In this document: piece by piece, positions 47,979-61,576 of the stretch | Layout: each line of letters begins with the position of its first letter | Numbering within the stretch: the first letter of the stretch is position 1 | Assembly: GCA_025201345.1 (NCBI GenBank) | Contig: JAIXMG010000004.1 | Span: forward strand, 186,001 to 250,000 | Direction of reading: 5' to 3' | From: Thamnidium elegans | Taxonomy: Eukaryota > Mucoromycota > Mucoromycetes > Mucorales > Mucoraceae | Length of the DNA stretch: 64,000 nt | Position numbers and translations under genes: made by a program | The notes under the pieces: generated by a model | The model's database searches: none | Seen by the model: the letters and a program-made list of their open reading frames with translations, nothing else | Told to the model about the DNA's origin: nothing

Positions 47979-50735
47979 TTAAAAAGTATATCCGAATGAC
48001 TTTCCTCGTCTATGAGTGCCCAAACTATTAACAGTCTCATTATTATTAGGTATAAAGGTATTTCCACCTCGCCTGCTGTTATTACTGCTACTATGATTAC
48101 TATTATGTTCGCTCGAAGACAAGTTATCCAGTTCAATATTTTCATTTGAAACGACGGGTACGATTGTATTATCATGGCTGACGGTAGGAATTTGTTTCGT
48201 TAGCACAAAAGGGTCGTCTTTTCTATAATCAATAAGAGAAGTAGGTCTCGAGTCTTTATCTTTTTCTCCCAATAAAATCTTTTTCTTATATCTTCTTCTA
48301 AAGAACCAGATGGTCCAACCAATAATTAAGATGACTCCAATACTGCCAAATAAATAGACTGGGATAGCAATCGCTTTATTCTTGGCAGTCCAAGCTTTTA
48401 TCGTATTTAATGCACCAGTACTTATACACTCGCCCTTTTCACAAAATCCAGCTAATCCACATTCGGTACCGTCTAAAAACATACCACTCAACATTAAACA
48501 ATTTCTCGCATCCTTTGGATCAGTACAACTTATTAAACAAGAGTCTTGTTGAAAGGAACATTGCTCGCTAATATTCTGTCTTAGACCTCTTGCCATACAT
48601 TGTTGGTCTCGTGAAGTACAAATACCTGAGGCACACTTCATCATACCGTTAGCGCAAGACGATCCGTCTTGGTCGTATATATCCGCCGGACAAGAACTAT
48701 TTTTTCCTGTACAATATTCAGTTGAATCGCACTCAGATACAGCTGGTCTACATACTGTATTTTCAGGTGCAATATCGCAATTTAAACAACATTGGTTGCT
48801 ATAATCACTAATAGAAAAATAAAGTATGAGTATTTTCGTGTATATTATCCCGGATACTACATACTCGCATACAGCATTTGGTTTCAATTTACATGTTTTG
48901 GCAAAACAACAAGGACTATCTGTTAACCCCGGATCACATTCTTCACCTGGTTCCAATATACCATTACCACAAAGAGAAAAAGTCCCACCAGTTCTTAAAT
49001 CCGGCGCTAGAAAAAAAAAACGTATCCTTTTAGTCTTTTTAAAAAAATAAATATAAATATTTCGCCTACACTTTAAACAGTAACCGATGTTTGGAAACGT
49101 ATTACATATATCGGACACAGAACAAGGGCTGAAATCATTAGTGGTTACATTACTTGTCGGATTCATTAGATAAGTATCCCCCGCACTACATACTGTATCA
49201 CTTAGAGGACAACACCCACATTCTCCTTTACATGGACACATGTGAGATGTACAGTCATGAATAGCGCCGAATCCATGACCTATTTCATGCGCTACTACTT
49301 TCCATTCATCTCTTGTAATAGAAGATACACCTGTACCTGATACCCATTCGTAAGATCCATCATCTAGTCGCATATTTAATATATAAAAAATGATTTATTA
49401 TTTAATTTTATTTTACCTTCAATCTGTTGGGATACTTGAGTTTCACATAACTGACTTAACCAAGCTATACCAACTTTTACACCAGTTGAACACTTTGTCA
49501 TCAAGTGCCATAAAGCAGCACCATCATCTCCTTTCTTACCACGCCATAAACTAAAATCACTGAGTCTATCATTAATAGTATAGAAGTTGGAGCATACTTG
49601 ATTCCAAGCGATCATTGGTTTTGGTTTAGGAGGGCATTCAGGAACAGATATCTGAAGGTAAATAAGACCTAACGAAACATTAAACGTTCGTTCATATACA
49701 GCGGAGGCCACATTCCAATCATTAATCATTTGTATTTTTGCATAACGTATACTTCCATAAGATAATACGTAGGAACAATCGGCTGCAGCACCCATATAAG
49801 CAACTAGAAAATATACGTATAAGTATCGACCTTATTTATTATTCGTGCCTACTTTTTCTAGCAGTTGGACAACCAGTCGTTGTCGATGTTACGCGAGGAA
49901 GAGAAATATCCAATACATCCCGTTTATCCCATAAACCAGAAAAACTCGTGCCTGTTAAGTTATTGCTAGGTGCAGCATGTGATCCTGCCATTCTTCTATT
50001 GTATGCTAACTCTTCCATGGCACACATAATATCCATCGATTTAGCTCGTCTCTTTTCTAATGTGTTTACTTGTTGATCCGAGTCTCTATAAATGACCATA
50101 TGGCCACCGCTCATAGGATCGTCTAGTCGTTTTGAAAGGTGATAATTAGGTGTCGTTTTTATGTGGTATATATCAGAGTCAATAGTAAACGCTCCTTCAA
50201 AAATGGGATAGATACTAGAGAGAAAGAAAAAAAGTAGTAGTTGTTACTATGGTTATCAATAATTATAAAAAAAAAAAAAAATGTTTTACTCTAGATCGGT
50301 TCTCATAATGATGCGTGCCCAATGATCACTGTGGTCATTAACGAGACCTTTATAGACAAAGTGGTCATGAGGTAGTAACGATTTCGTTTCGTTTGTTGAG
50401 CCATTGGTATTGAATATTGTTACTGTTGCTTCAGGGTGAAATAAATCTCGGTTGGGTTCTAAGTTTATCGAAATAACTCTTTCAAAAGCTGTGAATTCTA
50501 ACAAGAAACTATCGCTGTGGGTTAATAGAGATCGTTTGTTTCCATGTAAAGTTATAATTGGGTCTTTTATCGTTTCTATTTTTAATAGTCGTGAAGGTTG
50601 TGTTGAAGTTGCTAAAACAAAGAAGTCAGACTTGCCAGATATAAACTTTTTTTTTTTTAAAAAAAAATAACTACCTTTTACCCGATGAGAAAATAAAAAT
50701 AGGGTTGTGAAAATACATAGTCGAATAAAAAGCAT
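47979..50735 (-). CDS. ADAM-family membrane metalloprotease (reprolysin-disintegrin)
   Basis: Seven exons: 50735-50675, 50611-50290, 50214-49853, 49803-49417, 49363-49070, 49006-48865 and 48807-47979; 2397 nt, 798 aa. Signal peptide (LCIFTTLFLF), a propeptide, then a reprolysin domain with the zinc motif HEIGHGFGAIHD at residues 403-414. After a Cys-rich stretch comes a disintegrin-like domain (CGNGILEPGEECDPG ... CC ... CRPAVSECDSTEYCTG) and a further Cys-rich domain. One TM helix lies at about 667-690 followed by RRRYKKK and a Ser/Asn-rich cytosolic tail. Animal ADAMs shed surface proteins; fungal members (ADM-B, fission-yeast Mde10) are linked to spore and wall development. The exon 5 end (AAGT|GTAGGC) was chosen by frame. 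Confidence 0.9.
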
Positions 50736-52732
50736 GTAGAAAAAAGAAAAAAAGAAGAGTAACAAAAAAAGAGTCGAAAGCTTGTCTACAGTTATTCAAA
50801 TCTGTTCCATTTTGTAGTGTGTTTAAAAAGGGGAAGAGTTGACCAATAAAAAAGGGGGAGGGGGGGAGTTTACTACAACTCCACGCTCCTATTTTGCAAA
50901 AGCCAAAATTTGTTTTCTTTCATATTTGGATAAGTAAACCATAATGTCACTTTCAGAAAAAAAAACAGGCAAAATCTCTAGAAAAAGACCAGAGCTTTCA
51001 GATTTTACTCGTGGAGCCTTTAGCGATCTATCTCAGCTTGCAAAATAGAATAATACACATTCGCAAAGAATTGGGTATTCGAAGATCGATCGTACAAAAG
51101 TATGTAAAACAAGGTCATAATTCTGTCAACCTCGCTCGGGACGACCAAAAGTACTAAAATAAAGAGAATCATAAGGCAATCATCGACAGAATCTTGTCTC
51201 GGTCACTGCATATTCTCATATTTTAAAATGTATTTGAAGCCATAGAAGGCACTAAGTAGTACTCAAAAAAGTTGTTTATTATGTATGGCAACTAGTGATG
51301 TTTTTAAATAATGAATTTTACTGCGTGGATAGACCGTGTATCAAGAATCCCTTAAAATAAAATTATAAAAACTTCATGGGACTTTTGGGACAGGATAGTA
51401 CTCAAGTTGCTATTAGTCGTGGGCGTCTTTCTTCTACACTAGTTATCATGGCATTACGCCAGAAGAATACGTTGAATGTTATTCTTTAATAAGCTGGTGA
51501 ATATAGGAACATCCATGGTGGCAACCTGAGCTCTTACAGTTATTTACGAGTGTTAAACGCTCAAAATATAACTTATAGATGTAGCTAGTAACTATAAACC
51601 TTTGTGGTTGGTTCTTTGATGTACCGCTTTTATAGTCCCAATAGTCTTGCTGTGTTTCTATTAAAAAAGGAACCCGCTGCATGAAATAAGTTTATTTCTT
51701 GTGTTAAAAAAAAAAGGAATTCTGCTTTTTGTGGCACAAAGGAAGATATACTTTAAATCAAGCTCAAATAAAATAAAATTAACCGGTATCCTTAAAGCTT
51801 CTTGATAGTTTGTTTTCCTCTTCCTCTTCCTTTTTTCTTTTTAAAGAAAAAGGGTTATTGACAATACAATGAATGATTACAATTTATTAATATCAAGAAG
51901 CAAAATATAATTTTTGTGTAACAAATATCGGCAATATATAAAGTTATGGAGTCAACGGCGTGATATAGTATCTAGCAGGAAACCCACCATTGTACCATAG
52001 TAGTTGTTTATTTAAAAGTAAAGGGGATCGTTACAGAATTAAAACGTCAACATGTTGAAGATACAAAGAAATACTTGATCCAAGAAAGCTCTAAAACTAT
52101 TTTTATTAAAGAATATTAGATCACCTGCAACACTGCAAGACAAAGAATATAATGCAGCATGATGTATAACATCCCAAACATCACTAGTCGTTAACTAACT
52201 CCAGAATATTGATAGCTTAAAATATAGTATCTTAATCAAACTGCAAACAATAGCCTATAAAGTTTACATTTCAATAATCAATATAATACGTGTAATGTTG
52301 TAAATCTGTCCATCCTACTCACAGCTTCGAAAATTGTTGCATAAAAAGCCTATTTTTTTATTTTTTTGGAAGCCGCAAAAATTACATAAAATCAAGTAAA
52401 CCACTTGTTCAAGACAGGTTGATAGTAAACAATAAACAATCACCCACCAATCATGAGGTTATCCTTAACATAACCATGTTACTAAAAAAAAAAGCATCAC
52501 GAAAATAAAGAAAAAAGGGTAACATGATTACTTCTATCGAATAGACGTACTATTTGTTTTTGTATTTATACAACAACTCTCCCTTCCAACATCCGTTTCA
52601 GGTTTCTTTTTTTTTTGTGTGGCACAAAGCACTAAATAAAAACCCACTTGTTTACGTCATTTTTGTTCTCTTGGGGGAGAAAGAAAAACTGTTCCTTTCT
52701 TTCACTCTTTCTTTTCTTTGTATATATAAAAG
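50736..52732. other. Intergenic region with a transposon relic
   Basis: Between the divergent ADAM and VAC14 genes. It contains the Tc1-like relic at 50944-51240. The remaining sequence (51250-52550) is AT-rich with scattered stops in all frames. Pyrimidine-rich DNA at 52660-52720 precedes the VAC14 start. Confidence 0.6.
50944..51240 (+). pseudogene. Tc1/mariner transposase relic
   Basis: Three frames must be combined. KISRKRPELSDFTRGAF is followed by helix-turn-helix-like HIRKELGIRRSIVQKYVKQG, then PRSGRPKVL and HKAIIDRIL. The GRPK motif between two HTH units is the hallmark of Tc1-type transposases. Several frameshifts and stops show it is dead. No terminal repeats were found around it. 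Confidence 0.7.
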
Positions 52733-52820
52733 ATGGAAGCTAGTATATTTTCACCTAGTTTAGTGAAAGGACTAACTGATAAAATATATGATCGAAGAAA
52801 AACAGCAGCGTTAGACATTG

Positions 52821-52857
<37 letters not shown>

Positions 52858-54999
52858 TAATCTTTATGTTTCGTGTGTTAATTCGTATATATATATTATA
52901 GACTTGTACGTGACAATGAAAACTCAAAAGACAGAATCACTCAAATTGTAGACACACTTGTACAAGAATTTGTTTATTCCGGTAACGCATACGCTCGGTA
53001 TGGAGGTCTTATCGGTTTAGCTGCGACTTCTATCGCTTTAGGTCCTGTATGTATAATACCTTTTAATATTAAACAGATAAACTAACTTTTTTTTTATAAC
53101 TGCTAAAAAAAAAAGGGTGTTTCAAGTTACTTGGATATTATTGTGCCGCCCATCTTATCATGCTTTAGCAACCATGACCAAAAAGTTAGATATTATGCTT
53201 GTGAGAGTATGTACAATATTGCTAAAGTAGCAAAAGGTGAAGTATTGAGATACTTTAATAGTATATTTGATGCTTTATGCAAAGTGAGTTTGTTGTTGTT
53301 GTTATATATAATAGAGGAATTAATGGATTTATATATATTCTAGTTATCTGCCGATTCAGAAATCAGTGTAAAGAATGGAGCAGAGTTATTGGATCGCTTG
53401 ATAAAGGATATTGTTTCCGAACTCTCGACAACATACGTGTCACCATACGGAGAGCCATTTAATACGATCGAAGCCGGTGGCGCAGAATTAGAAACGCCTT
53501 CTTCTTTACCTAGAAACACAGCCTTTTCTTTACCTAGATTTATACCCTTATTAAGTCAACGTATCTATACACGTAACTCTGCTTCCAGACAATTCTTAGT
53601 CTCTTGGATGTGTGTATTGGATTCAATTCCAGATTTAGAATTAATATCTTTTCTACCAGAGTTTTTGGATGGTTTGATACGCTGTTTAAATGATGCCAGT
53701 GACGATGTAAGTGTTGTTGCAAACGGCCTTTTAAGAGACTTTTTGGATGAAGTAAAACAAGCTGCCTCTGTTCGTTTACTACAACAAGATGCGCAAAAGA
53801 TAAATAAGCAACATGAACAGGCCGATATAAAAGAATCATCTGAAACTGAAGACGAAGAAGATGAAAAAAAATCATTCACAGAAAATGATGGACATGGTAA
53901 AGGAACATATGTACCTGGTCAAGGTGTAGTTGTACAATATGGTAGAATTGTTGATATTATGGTGCCACATCTATCTGCTCCTGAAGAAGAAATTCAAAAA
54001 ACTGCATTGATTTGGATCAACGCATTTATTGAAATTGCAAAGGATGTCATTATTAAATCAACACCTGAAATTATTAAAGCTGTATTACCATGTTTAGCTC
54101 ATCCTGTACCTAACATATCTGCAATTGCTCTTGAGACAAATCAAAACCTTCGAAAACTTGTATTAGAAACACCTATTCATGTACCTGAACCAACTGTAAG
54201 TAAAAGCGATCCATCTGGCGGAGTACAAAAGCCTCCACTTCAACAATCAAATTATAACTGCCTTGCCGATGGTACCGATCCATTTGATTATCAAGCCACT
54301 GTAGCCAACTTGCGTTTACAGTTTTTGAACCAGCATGAAGAAACTCGTGTAGCAAGCTTAGATTGGCTTTTAATGCTTCACAAAAAGGCACCCAATAAGG
54401 TATGTAATCATTTTAACATTTCTATACACGGTAGCTAATAAAGATAGAAATAGATTTTAGCTTCAGATGATGGTACATTCCCAGCTTTATTAAAGACATT
54501 ATCTGATTCATCAGAAGAAGTTGTTCGCCGAGATCTACAACTATTAGCACAAATATCATCTTATTCCGATCAGGATTATTTCCGTAGCTTTATTATGTCT
54601 CTTTTATCATTATTTAGTACAGATCGTCGTTTATTAGAAACTAGAGGCAGTTTAATTATTCGTCAATTATGTATGAGTTTGGATCCTGAACGTATTTACT
54701 GTGCTATTGCTGATATATTGGAACAAGATGAGGATTTGGAATTCGCAAGTATCATGATACAAAACCTCAACATCATCTTGATTACTTCTTCTGAATTAGC
54801 TAATTTACGAAAGAGACTTCGTAACTTGGATCACAAGGATAATCAAAGGTTGTTTAATACTCTTTATCGATCTTGGTGTCATAATGCTGTATCCGCTTTC
54901 TCCCTTTGTTTATTATCTCAAGTCTATGAGCACGCTGCAAATATGCTTCAAATATTGTAAGTAAAACAGCCTTCCAATTTATTAAAGCAAAAACTGATC

Positions 55000-55037
<38 letters not shown>

Positions 55038-56109
55038 CTAGTGCTGAATTAGAAATCACTGTAAATATGTTGATCCAGGTAGATAAACTTGTACAATTAT
55101 TGGAATCACCGGTGTTTACTTGTAAGCAGAATTTCTATATATTTTATATATATATATTTAAAACTTGGTTACTGAACGTTTTATAATTAGATCTTCGTCT
55201 TCAACTTCTTGAACCTGAAAAATACCCTTATTTATTTAAATGTCTTTATGGCATTTTAATGTTATTACCTCAGTCTTCTGCTTTCTCGACTTTACGAAAC
55301 AGACTCAACAGTGTTTCATCGCTTGGTTTTCTTCACGTATTACCAAAGAGGTGAGTATTATTATTATTATTATTATTTAGCTCAATTATAAAGAAACATA
55401 CTTATTTTTCTCTCGACTAGTGCTGGTAATACCTCTGGTATAACTGTGAGCACGTCCTCCACAGATAATAAAAAATCTAGTACTACTACGTCAAAAACTG
55501 CAAAAGTTGAAGAAACTAATACAATCAAATACCAAGAGCTTTTACAACATTTCAAGTCTGTTCAATCTAGACATGAAAAACAAAGAAGACAATGTAAGTG
55601 TTTAATGGTAGTTTTTATTTTTTTTAAAAAAAAAAAAAAAAAAAAAAGAAAGATATTGATTTGTTTATTCTAGCGTTACAAAACGTTTCACGTTTTACGT
55701 TAACAAATAACATACCTAATAACAGAACCAGAAGACCTCGATTATTATATGGTAAAATATATATGTATATATACAAGTGTAAAAATAAGAGAGAGATGAA
55801 ACTAACATCTATATTTTAGGTGAAGGTAGTTCATCACCAAACCAAAGCCATCAACAACTTTTTTCTTCCGAGAACAAAGGGTTAGGAATAAATAATAACG
55901 GTAATAACCACGCAGTATCTTCTACAGGTGGTATTCGAGGCGGTATGGCTAGTTTGGGATTAACACCGTCCAATGGATCCTCAACAAATAACGAGCACTC
56001 TTCTTCAACGGAACGCTCAAGCGGAGGAGCAAATCACGCAACAAATAATAATACGGGAACTAACAATTCTAGTACACGAATGGTCGGGAGAAGAAATCGT
56101 AGAAGCTAA
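52733..56109 (+). CDS. VAC14: Vac14, scaffold of the PI(3,5)P2 kinase complex
   Basis: Ten exons: 52733-52824, 52902-53046, 53116-53283, 53344-54399, 54454-54956, 55042-55121, 55191-55350, 55421-55593, 55674-55751 and 55820-56109; 2745 nt, 914 aa. N-terminal HEAT-like repeats include [40 protein letters not shown] and the strongly conserved [24 protein letters not shown] of the Fab1-binding region. The C-terminal half has [16 protein letters not shown] and the Fig4-binding region ([17 protein letters not shown]...LLESPVF). A Ser/Asn/Gly-rich tail follows. Vac14 joins Fab1 kinase and Fig4 phosphatase on vacuole membranes. Intron 1 holds a run of about 30 A, and intron 5 a run of about 30 T. 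Confidence 0.94.
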
Positions 56110-56873
56110 TGATAAAGCTTTATCTAAATAATGATTTGTATTGTGCTTTTTTTTTAAAAAACGTATGAGCAATAAAATATATATATTATGACAAACGATA
56201 TTACGTGCTTTTAAGACATCAAATTCTGTGCAAAAAATAAAAGGACCCCCTTTTAGCATTAATCCTCCCAAAACTACATACTCTATAGTAGCCGCTCGAT
56301 TTAGTGGTTTCCTGGGTTCCTCAAAAATTCACCCTTACATCGAACACCGCTATATTTCTATGTAAGTCACGGGACTCATTTTACATGTACATGTAATTAT
56401 CTCGATCCTATAATGTTTACCTGCAATGCAATTAATAATCTAAATAACATGTTGATAGCATATTACTTTATTGTTCAAAACAAAAAATTAATTACTTCAT
56501 CTTGTAAACACTCGCTTTTTTTTCCTGGCTCATTAGTAATAACATATCCGTATTTAATTGAAGAAGATATATTGTTTAAAAAAAAATCGAGAAGCACCAC
56601 AATGCTTCGATATTCGCTTTATCTTCAAATCTATAGAAAAAGTTGTAGTTATCACCAGATCACTACATGTGATTTACGTGATTGGAAGTGTCGTACAAAT
56701 GTGCAACTATTGTACGCCCGAAACCATTTGACCAATGTACTGATAGGTGGTCAGTGTTTTTGCTCATTGTGTTACTAAAAAGTTTATTTTATTATAAAAT
56801 ATGAAGAAGTGTAACACTGCCATTCCAAAATTGGTAGTAACGTTTTTTTAAACACAAGATGTTTTATTAATAC
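56110..56873. other. Spacer between VAC14 and the first P450 gene (convergent)
   Basis: A 121-codon frame at 56413-56778 shows low-complexity composition and no motif; not supported as a gene. The rest is AT-rich 3' flanking sequence. Confidence 0.5.
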
Positions 56874-58748
56874 TTAAACAAGAGCGTTAGAACGCTTTGT
56901 AAACTTGACCTTGAAATTAACAGGTGCTATAGTGAGACTACCAACTCTAGCATCATCGATATCTGGGAACCCATCGCTTGTAGGCTCAATGAAGCATCTA
57001 GAGTATATTTGAACAAATGCTGAAAATATCTCTGTTTCTGCTAAATAAATAGCGGGACACATTCGTCTAATAAAAAAAAATTAGATATTAGCAATCTTAA
57101 AATACATTATAACATACTACCTTCCCCATCCAAAATTATAATGATCACGGTTCTCAAGCCTTCCATTAGCAGCAGATTGCATGGTTTTAAGGTTATTCAT
57201 AAATCTTTCTGGAATGAATGTTTCGGGATTAGGGTAGAGATCTGCCCTTTTGTGTAAGCTATCCATGCTGGAGATGATAGTTGATCCTTTAGGAATCATA
57301 TAATTATCAATGTAAACTATTGGAAAAGAGAAAAATTATATGAATAAATGTATTAAACATTCTTCCATGTACGTACGATCTTCATGTGTAGTATGAGGTA
57401 AACCAAATGGCGTAACTGGTCTGTACCTCATACATTCTTTCATGACCGAGATACAATAAGGTAAATGTGATCTTTCATTAAAATGAGGAATTCGTCCATT
57501 CAACTCAATGAAATTATCAATCTCAGCAAATATCTTGTATTGAACATCAGGATGACGACACAATATAGCAATATTCCATGATAAACTGACGGAAACAGTG
57601 TCGGTGCCAGCAATAATTAAATCAGCTAGCAAATAAATAACCATAGATTAGTAATACTTTTCTTTGTGAATCAGGGGGAGTTTATTAGCTTACATGTAAG
57701 TACCATAGTCTCGTCATCAGTTAAAGCAAATCCATCTTCAACAAGCGATTTTACAACATTGGGCCCCTCGGCTTGTTCTGCTTCTTTTACTAATCGTCTA
57801 AAAAAGGGATTACGCTCATTTTTAATAAAATCCTTTTGTTCAGACTGACTACCAAAAAAGTAATCAAACACGGATACGATAGGAAGGAAATTAGCCAAAT
57901 CATTTTCCAAAGCACAGTGCTTCATGGTAGCTTCAATAATTTGTGTCAACTTGACAAACTCTGGATGCTGTATAGAATCAAATCTTCGACCAAAAGTAGA
58001 TTTGAACATGATATTCATCGAGTTTAACTCCAAGTCTACGAATGGGTTTACGCTACCCTCGCTCTCTGAGGACTCGATCAACCTGTTTACTAATTCTTTA
58101 GACTCTTGTTGAATTAATGGCATGTACGCTTCGACACGTTTTGGGCCTAATACAGATATTGCTATTTGTAATATTATGTTAGAATTTATTTGGATTATTT
58201 AAATGGTAGTATATTTGATATACCGGCAGCTCGAGAGACCTTCCATCGACCGTTAGGCTGAGAGAAAGATATGCCCCTACATCACGGTTGAATAATGTCA
58301 GAAGATTTTTTTTAAAAAATAAATAAGAACTTTTGGCTACTCACATACCACCGATACTATGATGATCATGACTGAATACATTGTGAGGTCGAGAAGACGT
58401 TTCAGCGCCTTTTTTTACAAACACTTTATGAGCCAGCGTGGGATCAGATATCATAAACCAGTTCTGGACACCCATTCGTAGTTTTATAATAGGACCTAAT
58501 TCATCATGCCATTTTGCAACTGTTCTTCCCGGTATCTCACCTAAAGACATCATATGCCCAACATAAGGATAAGCAGATCCAGGAACTGGAATTTCTTTGA
58601 ATTTCTGCTTCTTTTGTCCAGACAAAAGTACACAGTACGAAGCATAAAACATAGAGGCAGCCACGGCGATACTAACTACGGGTAGAACTTCTCTTCTATC
58701 GAATTTGGGCAACGGGATAGAATCGATTAATTTGGTTGCTTGATCCAT
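56874..58748 (-). CDS. Cytochrome P450, tandem copy 1
   Basis: Six exons: 58748-58345, 58276-58224, 58161-57694, 57625-57377, 57316-57121 and 57066-56874; 1563 nt, 520 aa. An N-terminal hydrophobic anchor (about 22-43) follows a short lumenal stretch and is followed by a PVPGSAYPYVGH hinge. P450 signatures in order: AGTDT of helix I (about 314-318), KECMR (ExxR of helix K), PERF, and the heme loop FGWGRRMCPA with ligand Cys460. A microsomal mono-oxygenase is clear; substrate unknown. The neighbour copy 2 has the same introns, so the two arose by tandem duplication. Confidence 0.93.
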
Positions 58749-58843
58749 TTTTCTTTTTCTTGATTTATTTATTGATAGTAATGTAAGTAATAAAACTTAG
58801 GAGAAATAAATAAGAGAGAGAAGTGTGAATAGAAGAATAGTAA

Positions 58844-58899
<56 letters not shown>

Positions 58900-59687
58900 C
58901 ATACTAAAACCCGATAGCATCATATATGGCCAGATGATTATATGCAGTCTATAATAAAGGTGAGCTAGTTTCAGTTGTCTTTTTTATAGTAGCATGTATA
59001 TATACTATACATTGCGCCCGAAACTACCTTTTGTATATATCTTGCAATAACAAAAAGCTATAAATATTATCAAGTGACTATACCAAATACCATTTATGAC
59101 GAACTGAAAGGTAACAATTACTATATGAAACCCCTATATTAGGCACAGATCGGTTTTACTTCTATAATGTTTGTCTGTACAATACATTTTAGAAAATATA
59201 ATTGTAATTACGTATATGATAAAACTAAAAAAAGATGTTCTTGACCTGAAACTAAAATAGTCATTAGATTTATAATATTTTCACAACGAAATCTGACGTG
59301 GTAGATTACTATCCAAACTATAGTTAATGTTTATATTAAATATTAGTTGTTAAAAAGCATAAATTTTAGACAGCTGCATACGTATATCATACTTAAGAAA
59401 TGTTACAGTAGTTGAGTTTTTAGAATACATACGGGATGCATGTATAGATAGTCGACTAAATCTTATCGTATACACCTAAATAGTTACAATTATTTCTATA
59501 CATGTCGTAAATGTGGATGGAATTAGAAACGGTTACACTTGATAGTTAAAGAAGGTTACAATAGTTAGATGGTGGTACATTTAGTTATTTGTTACTCAAT
59601 GATCATTGAAATCATTTGATTCATATATAGTTATAAAAAAATGTTTCATATTTATTATCGATACTTTCTTTTGTAAATTACAAAGGA
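58749..59687. other. Spacer between the P450 genes
   Basis: Holds the promoter of P450 copy 1, a pure 47-nt A run at 58851-58897, and otherwise AT-rich DNA with no coding region. Confidence 0.55.
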
Positions 59688-61576
59688 TTAAAAAACATTT
59701 AGGTTTAATTGTGACATAGGCGAATTTTTACGCTTAATAAATTTAACTTTATAGCGAACAGGAGCAGTTGTGATACCCGAATTAACGGCATTTTCGATAT
59801 CTGGTAAACCATCACTAGTTGGCTCAACAAAACATCTAGAGAATATTTGAACAAATGCTGCAAATATTTCGGTTTCAGCTAAAGAGATAGCAGGGCAAAT
59901 ACGTCTATAAACAATATAAGTTTTAATTTTTCTTTAACATGTAGCTGTTCTTTTTTTTTACCTTCCCCATCCAAAATTAAAGTGATCACGTTCCTCTATT
60001 TTTCCATTTGCAGCAGATTGCATAGTTTTAATGTTATTCAAGAATCTTTCAGGGCTAAATTTTTTAGGTTCAGTATAAACATCGGAGTTCATATGCATAC
60101 TTTCCATGCTAGAGACGATACTGGCCCCTTTAGGAATAATATAACCGTCGACATACACTATAGTTATAAAGTTACATTAATAAACTTTTGTGTAAGAATA
60201 TTATATAAATAAAATAAAAAAATTACAATCTTCATGTGCAGTGTGAGGCAAACCGAAGGTCGTAGTTGGTTTATATCTCATGCTTTCCTTCATAACCGAA
60301 ATACAATAGGGCACTTGTTCTCTTTCTTTGAAATTTGGAATACGTCCATTACTCTCAATGAATTGATCAATTTCAGCAGACACTTTTCTTTGGATATCGG
60401 GATAATGACACATGATAGCAATATTCCAAGCTAAAGTGATAGACGCTGTATCTGTGCCTGCAACGATTAAATCGGCTTCATTTAATAATAATTTGTTAGT
60501 AAAGCATTTTATATTTTATATGACTCCTATCTTACACGCTAATGCCATCAGTTCTTCATCCGTTAATTTAAATCCGCCTTCTTCAAGAGCTTTTATAACA
60601 TTAGGACCTTTAGCATAGGTAGCTTCTTTAACTAGACTTCTTAAATAAGGATTTCGTTCATTTAAGTTAAACTTCTTTTGATCCGCCTGATTGCCAAAAA
60701 AATAATCATAGATAGAAACAATTGGAAGGAAATTAGCCAAGTCGCTTTCCGCTCCGCAATATAACATGGTGGTTTCTACTATACTGGACAGTTTTATAAA
60801 TTCTGGATCTTCGACAGAATCAAATCTTTTGCTAAAAGAAGTTTCAGTGATTACATTCATCGAGTTTAATTCTAGATGCTTAAAGGGATCGACACTCCCT
60901 TCTTTCTCTGTGGATTCGATAAACCTAGTAACCAGATCTTTTGCTTCTTTATGAATATATGGGATATATTTTTCAATATGCTTAGGTGCCAACACAGATA
61001 AGGCTTTTTTTTTAAAAAAAAAAATTAACCAATACATATTATTATTACTTTACTACGGTAATAAATACCTGCTGCTCTGTTCTCTTTCCAACGACTATCA
61101 GGTTGAGCAAATGCGACACCCCTACGAGAAGTATAATTAGAGTATACGTATATGTAAATGTAATTGATACTTTACTTCTCTCCCAAAGCACCACTATTAT
61201 GAGCATATGTATTGTAGGGTCTGTGGGATGTTTCTGCGCCTTTTACTACAAATATTTTATGAGCAAGTATGGGATCATTCACCATAATCCAATTTTGAAC
61301 ACCCATACGAATTTTTATAATAGGGCCTAATTCTTCATGCCATTTTGCTACCGTTTTTCCAGGCAATTCACCCAAAGACAACATATGTCCAACATAAGGA
61401 TACGAAGAACCAGGGATAGGAATTTTTTTGGATGCAACTTTCTTTTGGGAAAGAAAAATTTGATAGGAAGCATACAATATAGAGGTAGCAGCAGTAATAC
61501 TAACAATGGGTAAAACGTCCTTACTACCGAAATTCGATAACGAGATAGGTTTTATTAATTTATTAAATTGGTCCAT
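59688..61576 (-). CDS. Cytochrome P450, tandem copy 2
   Basis: Six exons: 61576-61176, 61121-61069, 61003-60536, 60475-60227, 60157-59962 and 59904-59688; 1584 nt, 527 aa. Exons 2-5 have exactly the lengths of copy 1 (53, 468, 249 and 196 nt). Membrane anchor, IPIPGSSYPYVGHMLSLGE, AGTDT, KESMR (ExxR), PERF and FGWGRRICPA with Cys459 are all present. The C-terminus is longer than copy 1 by several residues. A membrane-bound mono-oxygenase with unknown substrate; divergence at many positions suggests the pair may differ in specificity. Confidence 0.93.

Noticed and set aside
50736..50765. N-terminal extension of the ADAM protein to 50765
   Set aside because: That frame opens with TTG, not ATG; the first ATG is at 50735 and gives a good signal peptide.
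54461..54470. VAC14 exon 5 starting at the AG at 54460 (ttttag)
   Set aside because: It gives a stop after a few codons; the AG at 54453 keeps frame and gives a Vac14-like sequence.
56413..56778. 121-codon ORF between VAC14 and P450
   Set aside because: Low-complexity AT-driven composition, no motif, and it lies between two convergent 3' ends.
58341..58349. P450 copy 1 exon 1 ending at the donor GTATGT (58348)
   Set aside because: It shifts the next exon out of frame; the GTGAGT donor four bases on restores GISFSQPNGRW, matching copy 2.
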